Shown here piece by piece: positions 32,178 through 39,760 of a DNA stretch of 42,701 bases (the first letter of the stretch is position 1; the number at the start of each line of letters is the position of its first letter). The stretch spans positions 1-42,701 of the forward strand of contig CAZWRK010000018.1 in assembly GCA_964635875.1 (NCBI GenBank), in the 5' to 3' direction. The translations under genes and the position numbers were made by a program. The notes under the pieces were generated by a model. It was not told the origin of the DNA and searched no databases. It saw nothing but the letters and a program-made list of their open reading frames with translations. The stretch comes from CAZWRK01 sp964635875. Lineage in GTDB: Bacteria; Pseudomonadota; Gammaproteobacteria; Burkholderiales; Aquaspirillaceae.

Positions 32178-32343
32178 GCTATTCAAGGCATTGTCCATAG
32201 TCCTTCCTTGCACGCTCCTCCTAGCCACTCTTCCCGAGGCTGCCTTCTCTCCTCTTCTCCTCTCTTCTCTTCTCTTCCTGGCTGCCTGCTTCCTCCTCTC
32301 CGAAGCCCTCTTCCTTCTTTCAAAGCTCCTCATATGCAAGTAG
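32170..32343 (+). CDS. 57-residue two-helix membrane protein (holin-like) encoded in a polypyrimidine tract
   Basis: ATG 32170 lies six bases after GGAGG, a very good ribosome site, and overlaps the small terminase stop by eight bases. The protein has two hydrophobic segments (LFKALSIVLPCTLLLATLP and SPLLLSSLLFLAACFLLSEA), then LFLLSKLLICK. Size and layout fit a class II holin. The coding strand is almost all C and T from 32243 to 32279, which produces Leu, Ser and Phe. The long upstream extension of the terminase frame through this tract is the wrong frame. Position between the two terminase genes is unusual. Confidence 0.62.
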   Translation: MDKLFKALSIVLPCTLLLATLPEAAFSPLLLSSLLFLAACFLLSEALFLLSKLLICK

Positions 32344-33905
32344 AACAACTAGCAGAAATCAGCAGACGTTCTTACTCTGCGTTTTGTAAACTAATCCAAG
32401 ATGATGGATGGTTTGATAAAACGCATGAACGTCTTTGTGATGCTATTCAAGAGAAGCTTGAATCTAGCGGTTTCTTGAAAGAACTTCGAGAACCAAATGA
32501 AGAAAAGCCTATGTTGAATACTTGCAAGATTGCTGTAGTAATGCCTCGTGGTTCTCTTAAGAGTACAATGGTAACTAGGAACTTGAGTCTCTGGCTTACT
32601 ATTCAAGACCCTAATATACGTATTCTTATAGGTTCAAACTCTAGTCCTAATGCTACAAAGAAGATCGAGGACATTCGTGGTATCGTGGATTCTAACGAAT
32701 TGTTTCGTGCATTGTTTCCTGAAGTTCTTCCTACAACGGATCAGCGCTGGACTAATCAAGCTGCCGAACTTCGTCGTACTAAGACATTTCCTGAAGCTAC
32801 GTATGAGGCTGCTGGTGTTAAGACTCGGGTAACAGGCCGGCACTTTAATGTTATCATTGAAGATGATACTTTAGCTCCAGATGAGTCTGATTCTGGCGTT
32901 GAAATGGCCTTACCTTCTATCGAAGATACTGAGAAGGCAATCGGCTGGCATAAGCTAGGATTGCCGCTTTTAGTTCCTAGAGGACTTCGTTTACGTGTAA
33001 TCGTAACTACTCGTTGGTCAGACTATGATCTGATTGATTACATTCAGAAGCATGAACCTGATTATCTTATCATAGATATTCCTGCTCTAGTTGATGGTAA
33101 ACCCCAATTTGAAGCCTTCTACTCTCAGGAGCAGTTAGATGAATTCGCACGTGACTTGGGACCGTACCTATTTTCATGTCTCTATCTTAACTCTCCTATC
33201 CCGGCAGGAGAGAGAGTCTTTGACCCTAAGTGGTTCCAGTATTGCAGAACAGATCAGATTCATCCAGATGCTTACTATGCAGTCTCAATTGACCCCGCAG
33301 TTTCAGATAAGGACGACGCTTGTGATACCGCTATCATTGGATGCTGGCATCACAACCATTTTATCTGGGTAGCTGATGTTCTTCATGGTAAGTTTAGTCC
33401 ACAAGAAACTATTATGAAAGCTCTAGACCTTCTTCTCTCTAATGAAGAGAAGGCTAGGTGCTTGATAGTTGAAACTGTAGCTTATCAGAAAGCTCTTACT
33501 TACTTCATTCGAGATGAAATGCAACGTCGTCGTATGTATGTTCCTATCGTAAAGATGGAAAGTCGTACAGCTAAGGAAGTAAGAATACGTGGATTACAAC
33601 CACTCTTTGCTAATGGTCAAATAATCTTCTTTAAAGGTCTTGCTAAAGCACTTGAGACACAACTTGTTCAATTTCCTCATGGTAAGTTGGTGGACGTGAT
33701 TGATGCTTTAGCTATGCATCTTAAACTTTATCGTGGAATCGTGATAGAGGAAGCCAAGCAGATAGTGAAAGATGATACTAATAGTTTTGAGGCTATCTGT
33801 AATGAACTTCGTAAACGTAACAAACCGATACCAGGTTCTTTAAAAACGGGATTAGAGGTAGAATCTTATCTAGTTCCTCAATGTGAATTGGCGGGACTAA
33901 CATGA
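32334..33905 (+). CDS. terL: Terminase large subunit
   Basis: This 523-residue protein starts at ATG 32334, overlapping the membrane protein by ten bases. No good ribosome site is seen, so it is probably translated by coupling. ATPase: Walker A VVMPRGSLKST (K76) and Walker B NVIIEDD (E176, D177), then VIVTTRW as coupling motif. Nuclease: D320 in SIDPAVSD, E380 in LIVET, and acidic residues in GKLVDVIDALAMH. It packages DNA and cuts it at the start and end. The frame extends upstream to 32208, but that part reads Ser/Pro/Leu low complexity from the pyrimidine tract. Confidence 0.95.
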   Translation: MQVEQLAEISRRSYSAFCKLIQDDGWFDKTHERLCDAIQEKLESSGFLKELREPNEEKPMLNTCKIAVVMPRGSLKSTMVTRNLSLWLTIQDPNIRILIGSNSSPNATKKIEDIRGIVDSNELFRALFPEVLPTTDQRWTNQAAELRRTKTFPEATYEAAGVKTRVTGRHFNVIIEDDTLAPDESDSGVEMALPSIEDTEKAIGWHKLGLPLLVPRGLRLRVIVTTRWSDYDLIDYIQKHEPDYLIIDIPALVDGKPQFEAFYSQEQLDEFARDLGPYLFSCLYLNSPIPAGERVFDPKWFQYCRTDQIHPDAYYAVSIDPAVSDKDDACDTAIIGCWHHNHFIWVADVLHGKFSPQETIMKALDLLLSNEEKARCLIVETVAYQKALTYFIRDEMQRRRMYVPIVKMESRTAKEVRIRGLQPLFANGQIIFFKGLAKALETQLVQFPHGKLVDVIDALAMHLKLYRGIVIEEAKQIVKDDTNSFEAICNELRKRNKPIPGSLKTGLEVESYLVPQCELAGLT

Positions 33906-34270
33906 AGAAACTCCTGACAATCCTGTTCTTGCTGGCTTGTTGGAGTAAGGCAGAAACCCCATATTACTTGGGAACCTTTGTTCTTGCTCCAACAAGTGCA
34001 GTAAGTTTTCAAAACATTAGTACTAATATCATTTATGGTATTAGTGGTCTTACTGGTGTGTTTAGTAATCAGGTAGCAACTACAGGAGAATTCAACTTCT
34101 GGCAGTTGCGTGGAACAGTTTCTAATCGTGTTTGGGGTATGAACTTCGGTGATGTAACAAACTTCGTTTGGGTAGAATCTATTCGTTGGGTATTCTATCA
34201 AGATGTAATTAAGTTTGAGAACAAGACTACTAATCATTTATTCTTAACTCCTATAGCATATAAGCCATGA
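33902..34270 (+). CDS. Secreted protein with Sec signal peptide (unknown)
   Basis: This 122-residue protein starts in an ATGA overlap with the large terminase. The N-terminus MKKLLTILFLLACWSKAE is a clear Sec signal peptide with cleavage near residue 18. The mature part is beta-rich with repeated Thr-Asn/Ser-Asn words (ISTNIIYG, TVSNRVWGMNFGDVTNF). I recognise no family. Exported proteins in the head operon of a phage are uncommon. It could act in the periplasm during lysis or superinfection exclusion, or be an assembled surface protein. Confidence 0.6.
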   Translation: MKKLLTILFLLACWSKAETPYYLGTFVLAPTSAVSFQNISTNIIYGISGLTGVFSNQVATTGEFNFWQLRGTVSNRVWGMNFGDVTNFVWVESIRWVFYQDVIKFENKTTNHLFLTPIAYKP

Positions 34271-34446
34271 GTGCAACGAATACTCTACAGATTGGTAGAT
34301 TTTCTGGAGAGAAACTTAGTCCAGAAGAGCTTCAACGTAGAATGACAGAATTTGAACGTGACGTAGCTATTCAACTTGACAACATGAACAAGGCACAAGA
34401 TGAACTGGAAGCAAAACTTATTCGCAAGCTTGGCACTATTGAGTAG
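34267..34446 (+). CDS. Small coiled-coil protein, 59 residues
   Basis: ATG 34267 overlaps the preceding stop as ATGA. The protein reads MSATNTLQIGRFSGEKLSP, then EELQRRMTEFERDVAIQL, and continues as charged helix to LIRKLGTIE. It overlaps the next secreted gene by 47 bases. The charged helical pattern and coupled start support it. Function unknown. Confidence 0.55.
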   Translation: MSATNTLQIGRFSGEKLSPEELQRRMTEFERDVAIQLDNMNKAQDELEAKLIRKLGTIE

Positions 34447-35377
34447 TGTCGCTTCTGCGGAGTTATATGTAAATGGTTTTATTGTAGTTCCTGGAAATGG
34501 AACTAGTTCTAGCACGTCTACGAATACTTCAGTATGGCGTCTTAATGGATTAAGTAATGAAGTCACAATTGTGGCTGGAACTAATATGCTCGTTAATGCT
34601 ATTGGAAATACAATATATGTACATCAAGCTTCTAGTGGCATTTTTGATGGATCAACTAATGTTTTAGGTTTACATACAACTAAAACTAATTTTAATGCAA
34701 ATGAATATGTAACTGATGAGGAAGTAGATCGTAAGTTGTCATCACTCTCAAGCTTTGTTTTATACAACACAAATACAGCGGCTGGTGTAGTGAACAATAT
34801 CGGCAGCGGTGTGTGGGGCGTTGGCACCAACGACATTGACGCCATAGCGCACAATGGTACGGCACTCGCCAACATAAACATGGCCGGTGTATACAGCATT
34901 ACCAATATTCCATCCATCACGTTCACTGCTACGGCTTACACGAACTACACCAGCATCTATGCCACGCGGACCAATCTAGTTCTGGTTCCGCCGAGCGTTG
35001 CAACATCGTTGCAAATGCAGGTTGAACGCCGTGACACCCTGAATGAGTACGACATGACCAATGGGTTCTTTTACCCGAAAAACGCCGGACGGTATCGCGT
35101 CGACTATCAGCACATTTGGCCAATTATCCCTAACGGATTTCCGTATACGGAGCAGATCACGGTTGATGGTGTGCCATACGTCAACCGTTTGTCGGTGTAC
35201 GACGCATCAGCCCCTAACTACTCCGACACCATCAGCTTTGGCGCAACCGTGGCCTGCACAGATACCAGCGTGGTCAAGGTGTTCATCGCTCAGTACAACG
35301 CAACCGGCGTCAGCAATGGCCAGGCCAATGTGAATGGCGGGTACATCTTCATTAATATCGAGCGGATGTTGCCATGA
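34400..35377 (+). CDS. Secreted mosaic protein with C-terminal C1q/TNF-like domain
   Basis: This 325-residue protein has a signal peptide (MNWKQNLFASLALLSSVASA), then a Thr/Asn-rich part to about residue 125. A linker with NIGSGVWGVGTNDIDAIAHN follows. Residues about 205-325 resemble the C1q/TNF-like jelly roll (DTLNEYDMTNGFFYPKNAGR, then YRVDYQHIW, then GGYIFINIERM at the end). Such domains bind receptors or sugars in phage fibres. From about 34776 the DNA changes abruptly to GC-rich codons, a sign of a recently acquired domain. By hand count, 34501-34560 has 22 G+C of 60 and 34801-34860 has 37. Secreted versus virion-bound is unresolved. Confidence 0.6.
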   Translation: MNWKQNLFASLALLSSVASAELYVNGFIVVPGNGTSSSTSTNTSVWRLNGLSNEVTIVAGTNMLVNAIGNTIYVHQASSGIFDGSTNVLGLHTTKTNFNANEYVTDEEVDRKLSSLSSFVLYNTNTAAGVVNNIGSGVWGVGTNDIDAIAHNGTALANINMAGVYSITNIPSITFTATAYTNYTSIYATRTNLVLVPPSVATSLQMQVERRDTLNEYDMTNGFFYPKNAGRYRVDYQHIWPIIPNGFPYTEQITVDGVPYVNRLSVYDASAPNYSDTISFGATVACTDTSVVKVFIAQYNATGVSNGQANVNGGYIFINIERMLP

Positions 35378-35448
35378 GTCCGCACACAGAACCATTCCCC
35401 GATTGCGTGCGTAGACTTATTATGGTGAAACATTATGGTACCAACTAA
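35374..35448 (+). CDS. 24-codon frame at the edge of the GC-rich segment, tentative
   Basis: ATG 35374 overlaps the stop of the C1q-like gene. The frame reads MSPHTEPFPDCVRRLIMVKH and ends at 35448. The first part is GC-rich and the last part AT-rich, so it straddles the module boundary. It is probably the truncated start of a gene that came with the module, or a short leader for the next gene. Confidence 0.25.
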   Translation: MSPHTEPFPDCVRRLIMVKHYGTN

Positions 35449-35719
35449 AATAGTATTAAAGCAAGAAGAGGTTCAAGTTAAGTTTGATCCTACAGTTTGT
35501 GCTTTACGTCATCAGGCTTTAGAAACTACACAAAAAGCTGTAGCAGATGAACTAAAGATTTTAAATAGCACGGTAAGTCTTATTCACAACAAACTTTTCG
35601 TAGATAATGGGGCACCTTCTCTTCAGACTAAAGTAAATAACCATCATCAAATCATTAGAGCTTTAGTTTTTGTTGTAGGTGCATTAATTACCGGATTCAT
35701 TGGTTTCTTATTTAAGTAA
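35435..35719 (+). CDS. C-terminally anchored membrane protein with coiled coil (spanin- or holin-like)
   Basis: This 94-residue protein has an N-terminal charged region, a helix HQALETTQKAVADELKILN with coiled-coil character and a C-terminal membrane span (IIRALVFVVGALITGFIGFL, residues 73-92). The layout resembles phage XhlA-type or accessory lysis proteins. It is followed by a lipoprotein and a peptidase, so a lysis role is plausible. No strong ribosome site is seen. Confidence 0.5.
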   Translation: MVPTKIVLKQEEVQVKFDPTVCALRHQALETTQKAVADELKILNSTVSLIHNKLFVDNGAPSLQTKVNNHHQIIRALVFVVGALITGFIGFLFK

Positions 35720-35729
35720 AGGAAAAATC

Positions 35730-36305
35730 ATGAAGCGTTATCTAGCATTGTTGAGTATCTGTCTTGTTGGTTGTGAATCTCTTGATAAGGCTATCAAGAA
35801 TATTGAGCTTCCATCTCCTAAGACTAATGTTGTGGTAATTGCGACCAACTATATTCCAATTTATGTTACTAATATTGTAACTAATGTTGTTAACGAATCT
35901 TCTGTAACTAATCTGGTAGTAGAAGCCACTAATTCTCTTGATTACATTTCAGTCAAGGGTCTACGCCCTTATGGTGATGATAAGATTACCACAAAACTTC
36001 GTTCTGTTATAGTCAGGGGTGATACTATTCACCTAGACTTTGATAAGCCAGATTTTCCCGCACGTGAAGAGGACATTAATATTACTTGGGTAGCCATTAA
36101 GATCGAGAGTGGTAAGGCTACTAAGATGGGACGTTTTGAACATGGTCGTCCTCGTAATGATACTAGGGAGGCTGCTACCTTAATTGGTGATCGTCCCGGC
36201 TTTACTATAAATCGTGGAGATACTATTGCTGTTATGGGCGTAGCTTATCAAAGTTCTAGTCGTCCTAAGCTTCGTACAAACAACGTTCTAGTTCAATGGA
36301 AGTGA
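35730..36305 (+). CDS. Lipoprotein with Thr-Asn-rich segment
   Basis: This 191-residue protein starts at ATG 35730, six bases after AAGGA; an in-frame ATG at 35700 lies inside the previous gene. The N-terminus MKRYLALLSICLVGC is a signal peptide with lipobox LVGC, so Cys15 would be lipidated. Residues 30-65 have repeated Thr-Asn-Val words (TNYIPIYVTNIVTNVV), probably an extended beta segment. The rest is a folded alpha/beta domain (WVAIKIESGKATKMGRFEHG). It could be the outer-membrane spanin partner of 35435-35719, but it is long for that. Confidence 0.6.
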   Translation: MKRYLALLSICLVGCESLDKAIKNIELPSPKTNVVVIATNYIPIYVTNIVTNVVNESSVTNLVVEATNSLDYISVKGLRPYGDDKITTKLRSVIVRGDTIHLDFDKPDFPAREEDINITWVAIKIESGKATKMGRFEHGRPRNDTREAATLIGDRPGFTINRGDTIAVMGVAYQSSSRPKLRTNNVLVQWK

Positions 36306-36308
36306 TCT

Positions 36309-36794
36309 ATGAAGATTGCACTTTACCGAGGCGCAGGTCTAGTTTCTTGGTGCATAGAAAAGTTTACCCGAGGAGTTTATTCTCATGTTTCTTTGCTTTC
36401 TTTCGATGAAACCGGCCCTATGCTTCACTCTCGCAGCTCTACTGGTGTTATTGAGCTTCCTTCTATTTCTACTGGCTTCCGTCCTGGCACACAAGTAGAT
36501 ATCTACGAGTTTTCTCCTATCTTAAGTGAAGAACAGGAAGCCAAAGCTATTGCTTGGGCTAAGACCCAGTTAGGCAAGGGCTACGATGGATGGGGCATTA
36601 CTAGGTTTCTAACTAGAACAGCCCCTCGTATTGGTGAACGTGAAAATTGGTTTTGTAGTGAATATGTGACAGAAGCATGCTATCAGGGAGGCATCCACAT
36701 TTTTAATCCAGACCTTTGTAAGTCTTGGATGGTGGACCCCACAAAGATTTCTTGGTCAAGTAAGCTCAAGCTTAGTAAGACCATTACTCTATAA
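36309..36794 (+). CDS. Permuted NlpC/P60-like (YiiX-type) peptidase
   Basis: This 161-residue protein has the circularly permuted papain-like pattern: His26 in RGVYSHVSLL, GKGYDGWG near residue 90 and the catalytic Cys116 in NWFCSEYVTEA. Enzymes of this group cut peptidoglycan peptides or amide bonds. No signal peptide is visible. It is the likeliest endolysin, released by one of the nearby membrane proteins, though a structural or deamidase role cannot be excluded. Confidence 0.72.
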   Translation: MKIALYRGAGLVSWCIEKFTRGVYSHVSLLSFDETGPMLHSRSSTGVIELPSISTGFRPGTQVDIYEFSPILSEEQEAKAIAWAKTQLGKGYDGWGITRFLTRTAPRIGERENWFCSEYVTEACYQGGIHIFNPDLCKSWMVDPTKISWSSKLKLSKTITL

Positions 36795-36802
36795 GGACAA
36801 AC

Positions 36803-37222
36803 ATGAAGAAGTTTCTTGCAGGTTTGATGTTGATGACTAGCGCAGCTATGGGCAATGACATGCTTATGTCTCGTATCAACGGCTTTCTTGAACATACTAA
36901 CAACTGGCGTGTCTTTGTAGCTGGTCCTGTTACTAATGCTGATGGGCGTTATGTGGCTTTGCCTTTTAGTCAATCTTGTCGCATTGATTCTATCGGAATC
37001 CTCACTACTAATTCCGTTACTAATGGTATTACTCAGGTTTATGTGCAGCAAGGCGCTTATACTGGCAAGTCTTGGTTCACGTGGTCAGGTAATTTAAACT
37101 TGACTAACGTTGCTATTTCCACATCTACTCGTCAATATATCCTTGGTGGCGATGCTATTGTTCTTACCAATAGTTGCACTAACGGTTTATTTTATTTCAT
37201 TGACTTCACCGTAGATCGCTAA
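36803..37222 (+). CDS. Secreted protein with Sec signal peptide (unknown)
   Basis: This 139-residue protein starts after AAGGACAAAC. The signal peptide is MKKFLAGLMLMTSAAMGND, cleaved near residue 17-18. The mature domain is beta-rich (NNWRVFVAGPVTNADGRYVA, then GITQVYVQQGAYTGKSWFTW, then TSTRQYILGGDAIVL), like a small beta-sandwich, and again rich in Thr-Asn. No family recognised. It lies just before the portal gene. Confidence 0.58.
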   Translation: MKKFLAGLMLMTSAAMGNDMLMSRINGFLEHTNNWRVFVAGPVTNADGRYVALPFSQSCRIDSIGILTTNSVTNGITQVYVQQGAYTGKSWFTWSGNLNLTNVAISTSTRQYILGGDAIVLTNSCTNGLFYFIDFTVDR

Positions 37223-37232
37223 GAGGTTTCAC

Positions 37233-38990
37233 ATGCGTACCGATCCTGCATATTGGGTTACTGCTATAGCTGCTGCCAAGGAGTTTCGTACAAAGTATTC
37301 TAACGAAACTCGTTGGGATGACCTCGATCGGTACTATCGTAACGATTGGGGCGCAGATCAGCATAAGCAGCCTAACTTTAATCTCGTCTTTATGCACGGC
37401 AGGTCTCTTCTGCCTTCTCTTCTCTTCTCTCGCCCCCACATCCTAAACTCTCCCCGCAAGCCTTCTTTCCTTCCCTGGGCCTCTTTCTTCGATTCCATAG
37501 ACAATTGGATATGTGACGAGATTGAAGTAGAGGGTGTATTTACAGAAGCTGCTCTTTATTGTTATCTTTATAATATTGGTGCTGTTCAACTTGGTTTTGA
37601 TTTTGTAGAGAATGATCTTGTTCTTTCCCAAGAAAAGATGCGAGAATATGCTGGCTTTGCTCCTATAGAGAATTGTCCAGATCGTACTCGTCGTAAGAAC
37701 TTTCCTTGGCTTGACTTAGTTGAACCTAATCGTTTGCTGTTTCCTTGGGGAACTAAGACGATGCGTAATTGTCCTTGGTTCGCTAAGATTGTATGTCTTT
37801 CTGTGGATCGTCTTGCTGAATATGGTATTACTGTAGATGAAAAGAAGACTACTACCTACAGTCCTACTCTAAAAGAATCTGAAGAAATTAATCAGATGAT
37901 TCAGAAGAACGCCAATGATAAATTTGTAGTGTTCTATGAGATTCATAATGCTGTTACTAAGCAGGTATGTTGGTTATCTGCTGATGGTATAATGTTGAAG
38001 GATTGGGAAAAGGACGATCTTCAGATTGATGGTCTTCCCATGGAAACTATGGTTTTCAATCCTAATACTAAGAGTATTTGGGGTACTTCTGATGCTCTTT
38101 ATATTGAACCTCAGATGCTTGATGGTAATGATTGTCGTAAGATGGGAATGAAACAACGGCGTGTAGCTTTGCTTAAGATGCTTGTTGATAGTAATATGCT
38201 TTCTGAAGAAGAGCTTGAAAAGATGTATTCTGATGATGCTCTTCCTGCTATTCGTATTAAAAACTTAGGTGAACGTAGACTTACTGATGCAGTAGCTTTG
38301 CTTCAACCCCATATTCAATCAGAATTTTTTATGTATCAAAAGCAGCTTATGGAAGATAGCCAGTTGATGTTAGGCTTTGGTCCTAATCAACTTGGGACAT
38401 TTGCTCCTGGCCGTAGAACAAAGTTTGAAGCTCAAGTAGTTGAAGAGCGTAACTTTATTCGTATCAATGAACGTCGTGAGATCATTGGTAAGGCTATTAC
38501 TGGAATCTTTCGTAAGATTAATCAGTTGGTAGTGAAGAATTGGAATCAACTTATTCTTCAACGCGTGATTGGTGTAGATGGTGCGATGTATTGGGTAGAA
38601 GCTAAACCAAAGGACTTCTCTGATCTTCGTGCTGAACTAGTAACTAAAGTTGATGTAGAGTCTATGGCTCCTATGTCAAGTGCTAGAATCAAGCAAGAAA
38701 TGATCGAAGTTCTTGGTCTGGTTGGTAAACTTCCTAATACTAATACTGTACCACTTGTTCGTGAATTACTTTCTAAGTTTCCTTGGGCAGATGTTAATGC
38801 CATGTTACCGCAGGCACCACAGACTGGTAATATGCCTATGGAAACTTTCCAACAGCAACAGCAACAGATGATGGATAGTCCTCAAATGGGTACGCAGCTT
38901 AGGCAGAATTTGCAACCTTTTATGCAAATGATGCCAGCTCGTATGGAACAACGACAACAAGTAAGGAGAAAAGCTAATGCCCCTGTATGA
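37233..38990 (+). CDS. Portal protein
   Basis: This 585-residue protein starts five bases after AGAGG. The N-terminal part (NLVFMHGRSLLPSLLFSRPH, then EVEGVFTEAALYCYLYNIGA, then VQLGFDF) follows the pattern of podovirus portals, in which a clip and wing domain surrounds the DNA channel. Later parts include FPWLDLVEPNRLLFPWGTK and a long helix. The C-terminal 60 residues are Gln/Met-rich (ETFQQQQQQMMDSPQMG), a likely barrel. The SLLPSLLF stretch is encoded by a polypyrimidine tract at 37413-37431. Position before scaffold and capsid supports the call. Confidence 0.8.
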   Translation: MRTDPAYWVTAIAAAKEFRTKYSNETRWDDLDRYYRNDWGADQHKQPNFNLVFMHGRSLLPSLLFSRPHILNSPRKPSFLPWASFFDSIDNWICDEIEVEGVFTEAALYCYLYNIGAVQLGFDFVENDLVLSQEKMREYAGFAPIENCPDRTRRKNFPWLDLVEPNRLLFPWGTKTMRNCPWFAKIVCLSVDRLAEYGITVDEKKTTTYSPTLKESEEINQMIQKNANDKFVVFYEIHNAVTKQVCWLSADGIMLKDWEKDDLQIDGLPMETMVFNPNTKSIWGTSDALYIEPQMLDGNDCRKMGMKQRRVALLKMLVDSNMLSEEELEKMYSDDALPAIRIKNLGERRLTDAVALLQPHIQSEFFMYQKQLMEDSQLMLGFGPNQLGTFAPGRRTKFEAQVVEERNFIRINERREIIGKAITGIFRKINQLVVKNWNQLILQRVIGVDGAMYWVEAKPKDFSDLRAELVTKVDVESMAPMSSARIKQEMIEVLGLVGKLPNTNTVPLVRELLSKFPWADVNAMLPQAPQTGNMPMETFQQQQQQMMDSPQMGTQLRQNLQPFMQMMPARMEQRQQVRRKANAPV

Positions 38991-39225
38991 TTATGAGTGT
39001 CCAACTTGTCGTAGTAAGGATGAACGTTTAACTAAAGCTAGTGATAATAATCAGTTCTGTACTACTTGTGGAGTTAGAATGAAACGTTTGATTTCTGCTC
39101 CACGTACAGCACCTGAACGTTTTCCTTATGTACATCATAATCTTGGTCCTGAGCCAGTAGTAATTCATAGTAGATCACAAGAACGTCGTGAGTTTATACA
39201 GAGAGGATTAGTCGATGCCCGGTAA
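38977..39225 (+). CDS. FmdB-like zinc ribbon protein
   Basis: This 82-residue protein begins MPLYDYECPTCRSKDE and continues FCTTCGVRMKRLISAP, the FmdB-family zinc ribbon with two CxxC pairs (residues 8-11 and 28-31). The C-terminus is basic. Stand-alone FmdB proteins occur beside portal and capsid genes in several podoviruses. The role is unknown. It starts eight bases after AAGGAG, overlapping the portal end. Confidence 0.75.
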   Translation: MPLYDYECPTCRSKDERLTKASDNNQFCTTCGVRMKRLISAPRTAPERFPYVHHNLGPEPVVIHSRSQERREFIQRGLVDAR

Positions 39226-39760
39226 AATGTTAGCTACGTTCGATAATAAAGGTGGCTGTGAAGTCACTTTCGAAGGTACAGTTTTACCTGTAGACCTTCA
39301 GATTATTCGTATGAAGATGCTGCGTGCTTATGGTACGTATCAGCTTCATCTTAATCGTACCGCAAAACCAACTGATGTAGATGTAGTAAAGATTCGTGCA
39401 GAACGTGCTGCTGCTAATACCAAAGAACTTCAAGAAGTTAGACAGCGTATAGCTGATACTACGAAGTCTTTGGAAGTAGCTAAGGCTAAACTTGCTTCTG
39501 TAAGTGAAGATGAGGCTGTCAAAGCGCAGCAAGAGTGTGAAGAACTTTCAAGAACTCTTCTTTATGCTAATCATAAGGTAGAACAACTTGAGAGTCTGAT
39601 TAAGCAAGATCAACCACCAGCTAATAAGCCGACCTCTATGGAGAATAGTCATGCCGCAGGAACCAAGCGAGATTCAGAAACTAGCTCAACAGCTTCAACA
39701 GTTGCAGGCTCAGAACAGTCAGTTGATGCAGCACGTAGCTACATTACAGAAGAAACCTGA
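39215..39760 (+). CDS. Coiled-coil protein upstream of scaffold
   Basis: This 181-residue protein begins with a small beta domain (MLATFDNKGGCEVTFEGTVL, then DLQIIRMKMLRAYGTY). A coiled coil follows (ELQEVRQRIADTTKSLEVAK) and then a Ser/Thr-rich tail. Its last 110 bases overlap the scaffold gene in another frame, so the tail residues SMENSHAAGTKRDSETSS are shared-DNA sequence. It is probably an assembly accessory protein. Confidence 0.55.
   Translation: MPGKMLATFDNKGGCEVTFEGTVLPVDLQIIRMKMLRAYGTYQLHLNRTAKPTDVDVVKIRAERAAANTKELQEVRQRIADTTKSLEVAKAKLASVSEDEAVKAQQECEELSRTLLYANHKVEQLESLIKQDQPPANKPTSMENSHAAGTKRDSETSSTASTVAGSEQSVDAARSYITEET

Noticed and set aside
32208..32333. 42-residue N-terminal extension of the large terminase
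   Set aside because: It reads low-complexity Ser/Pro/Leu from the pyrimidine tract and has no ribosome site. The overlapping membrane protein has a much better start.
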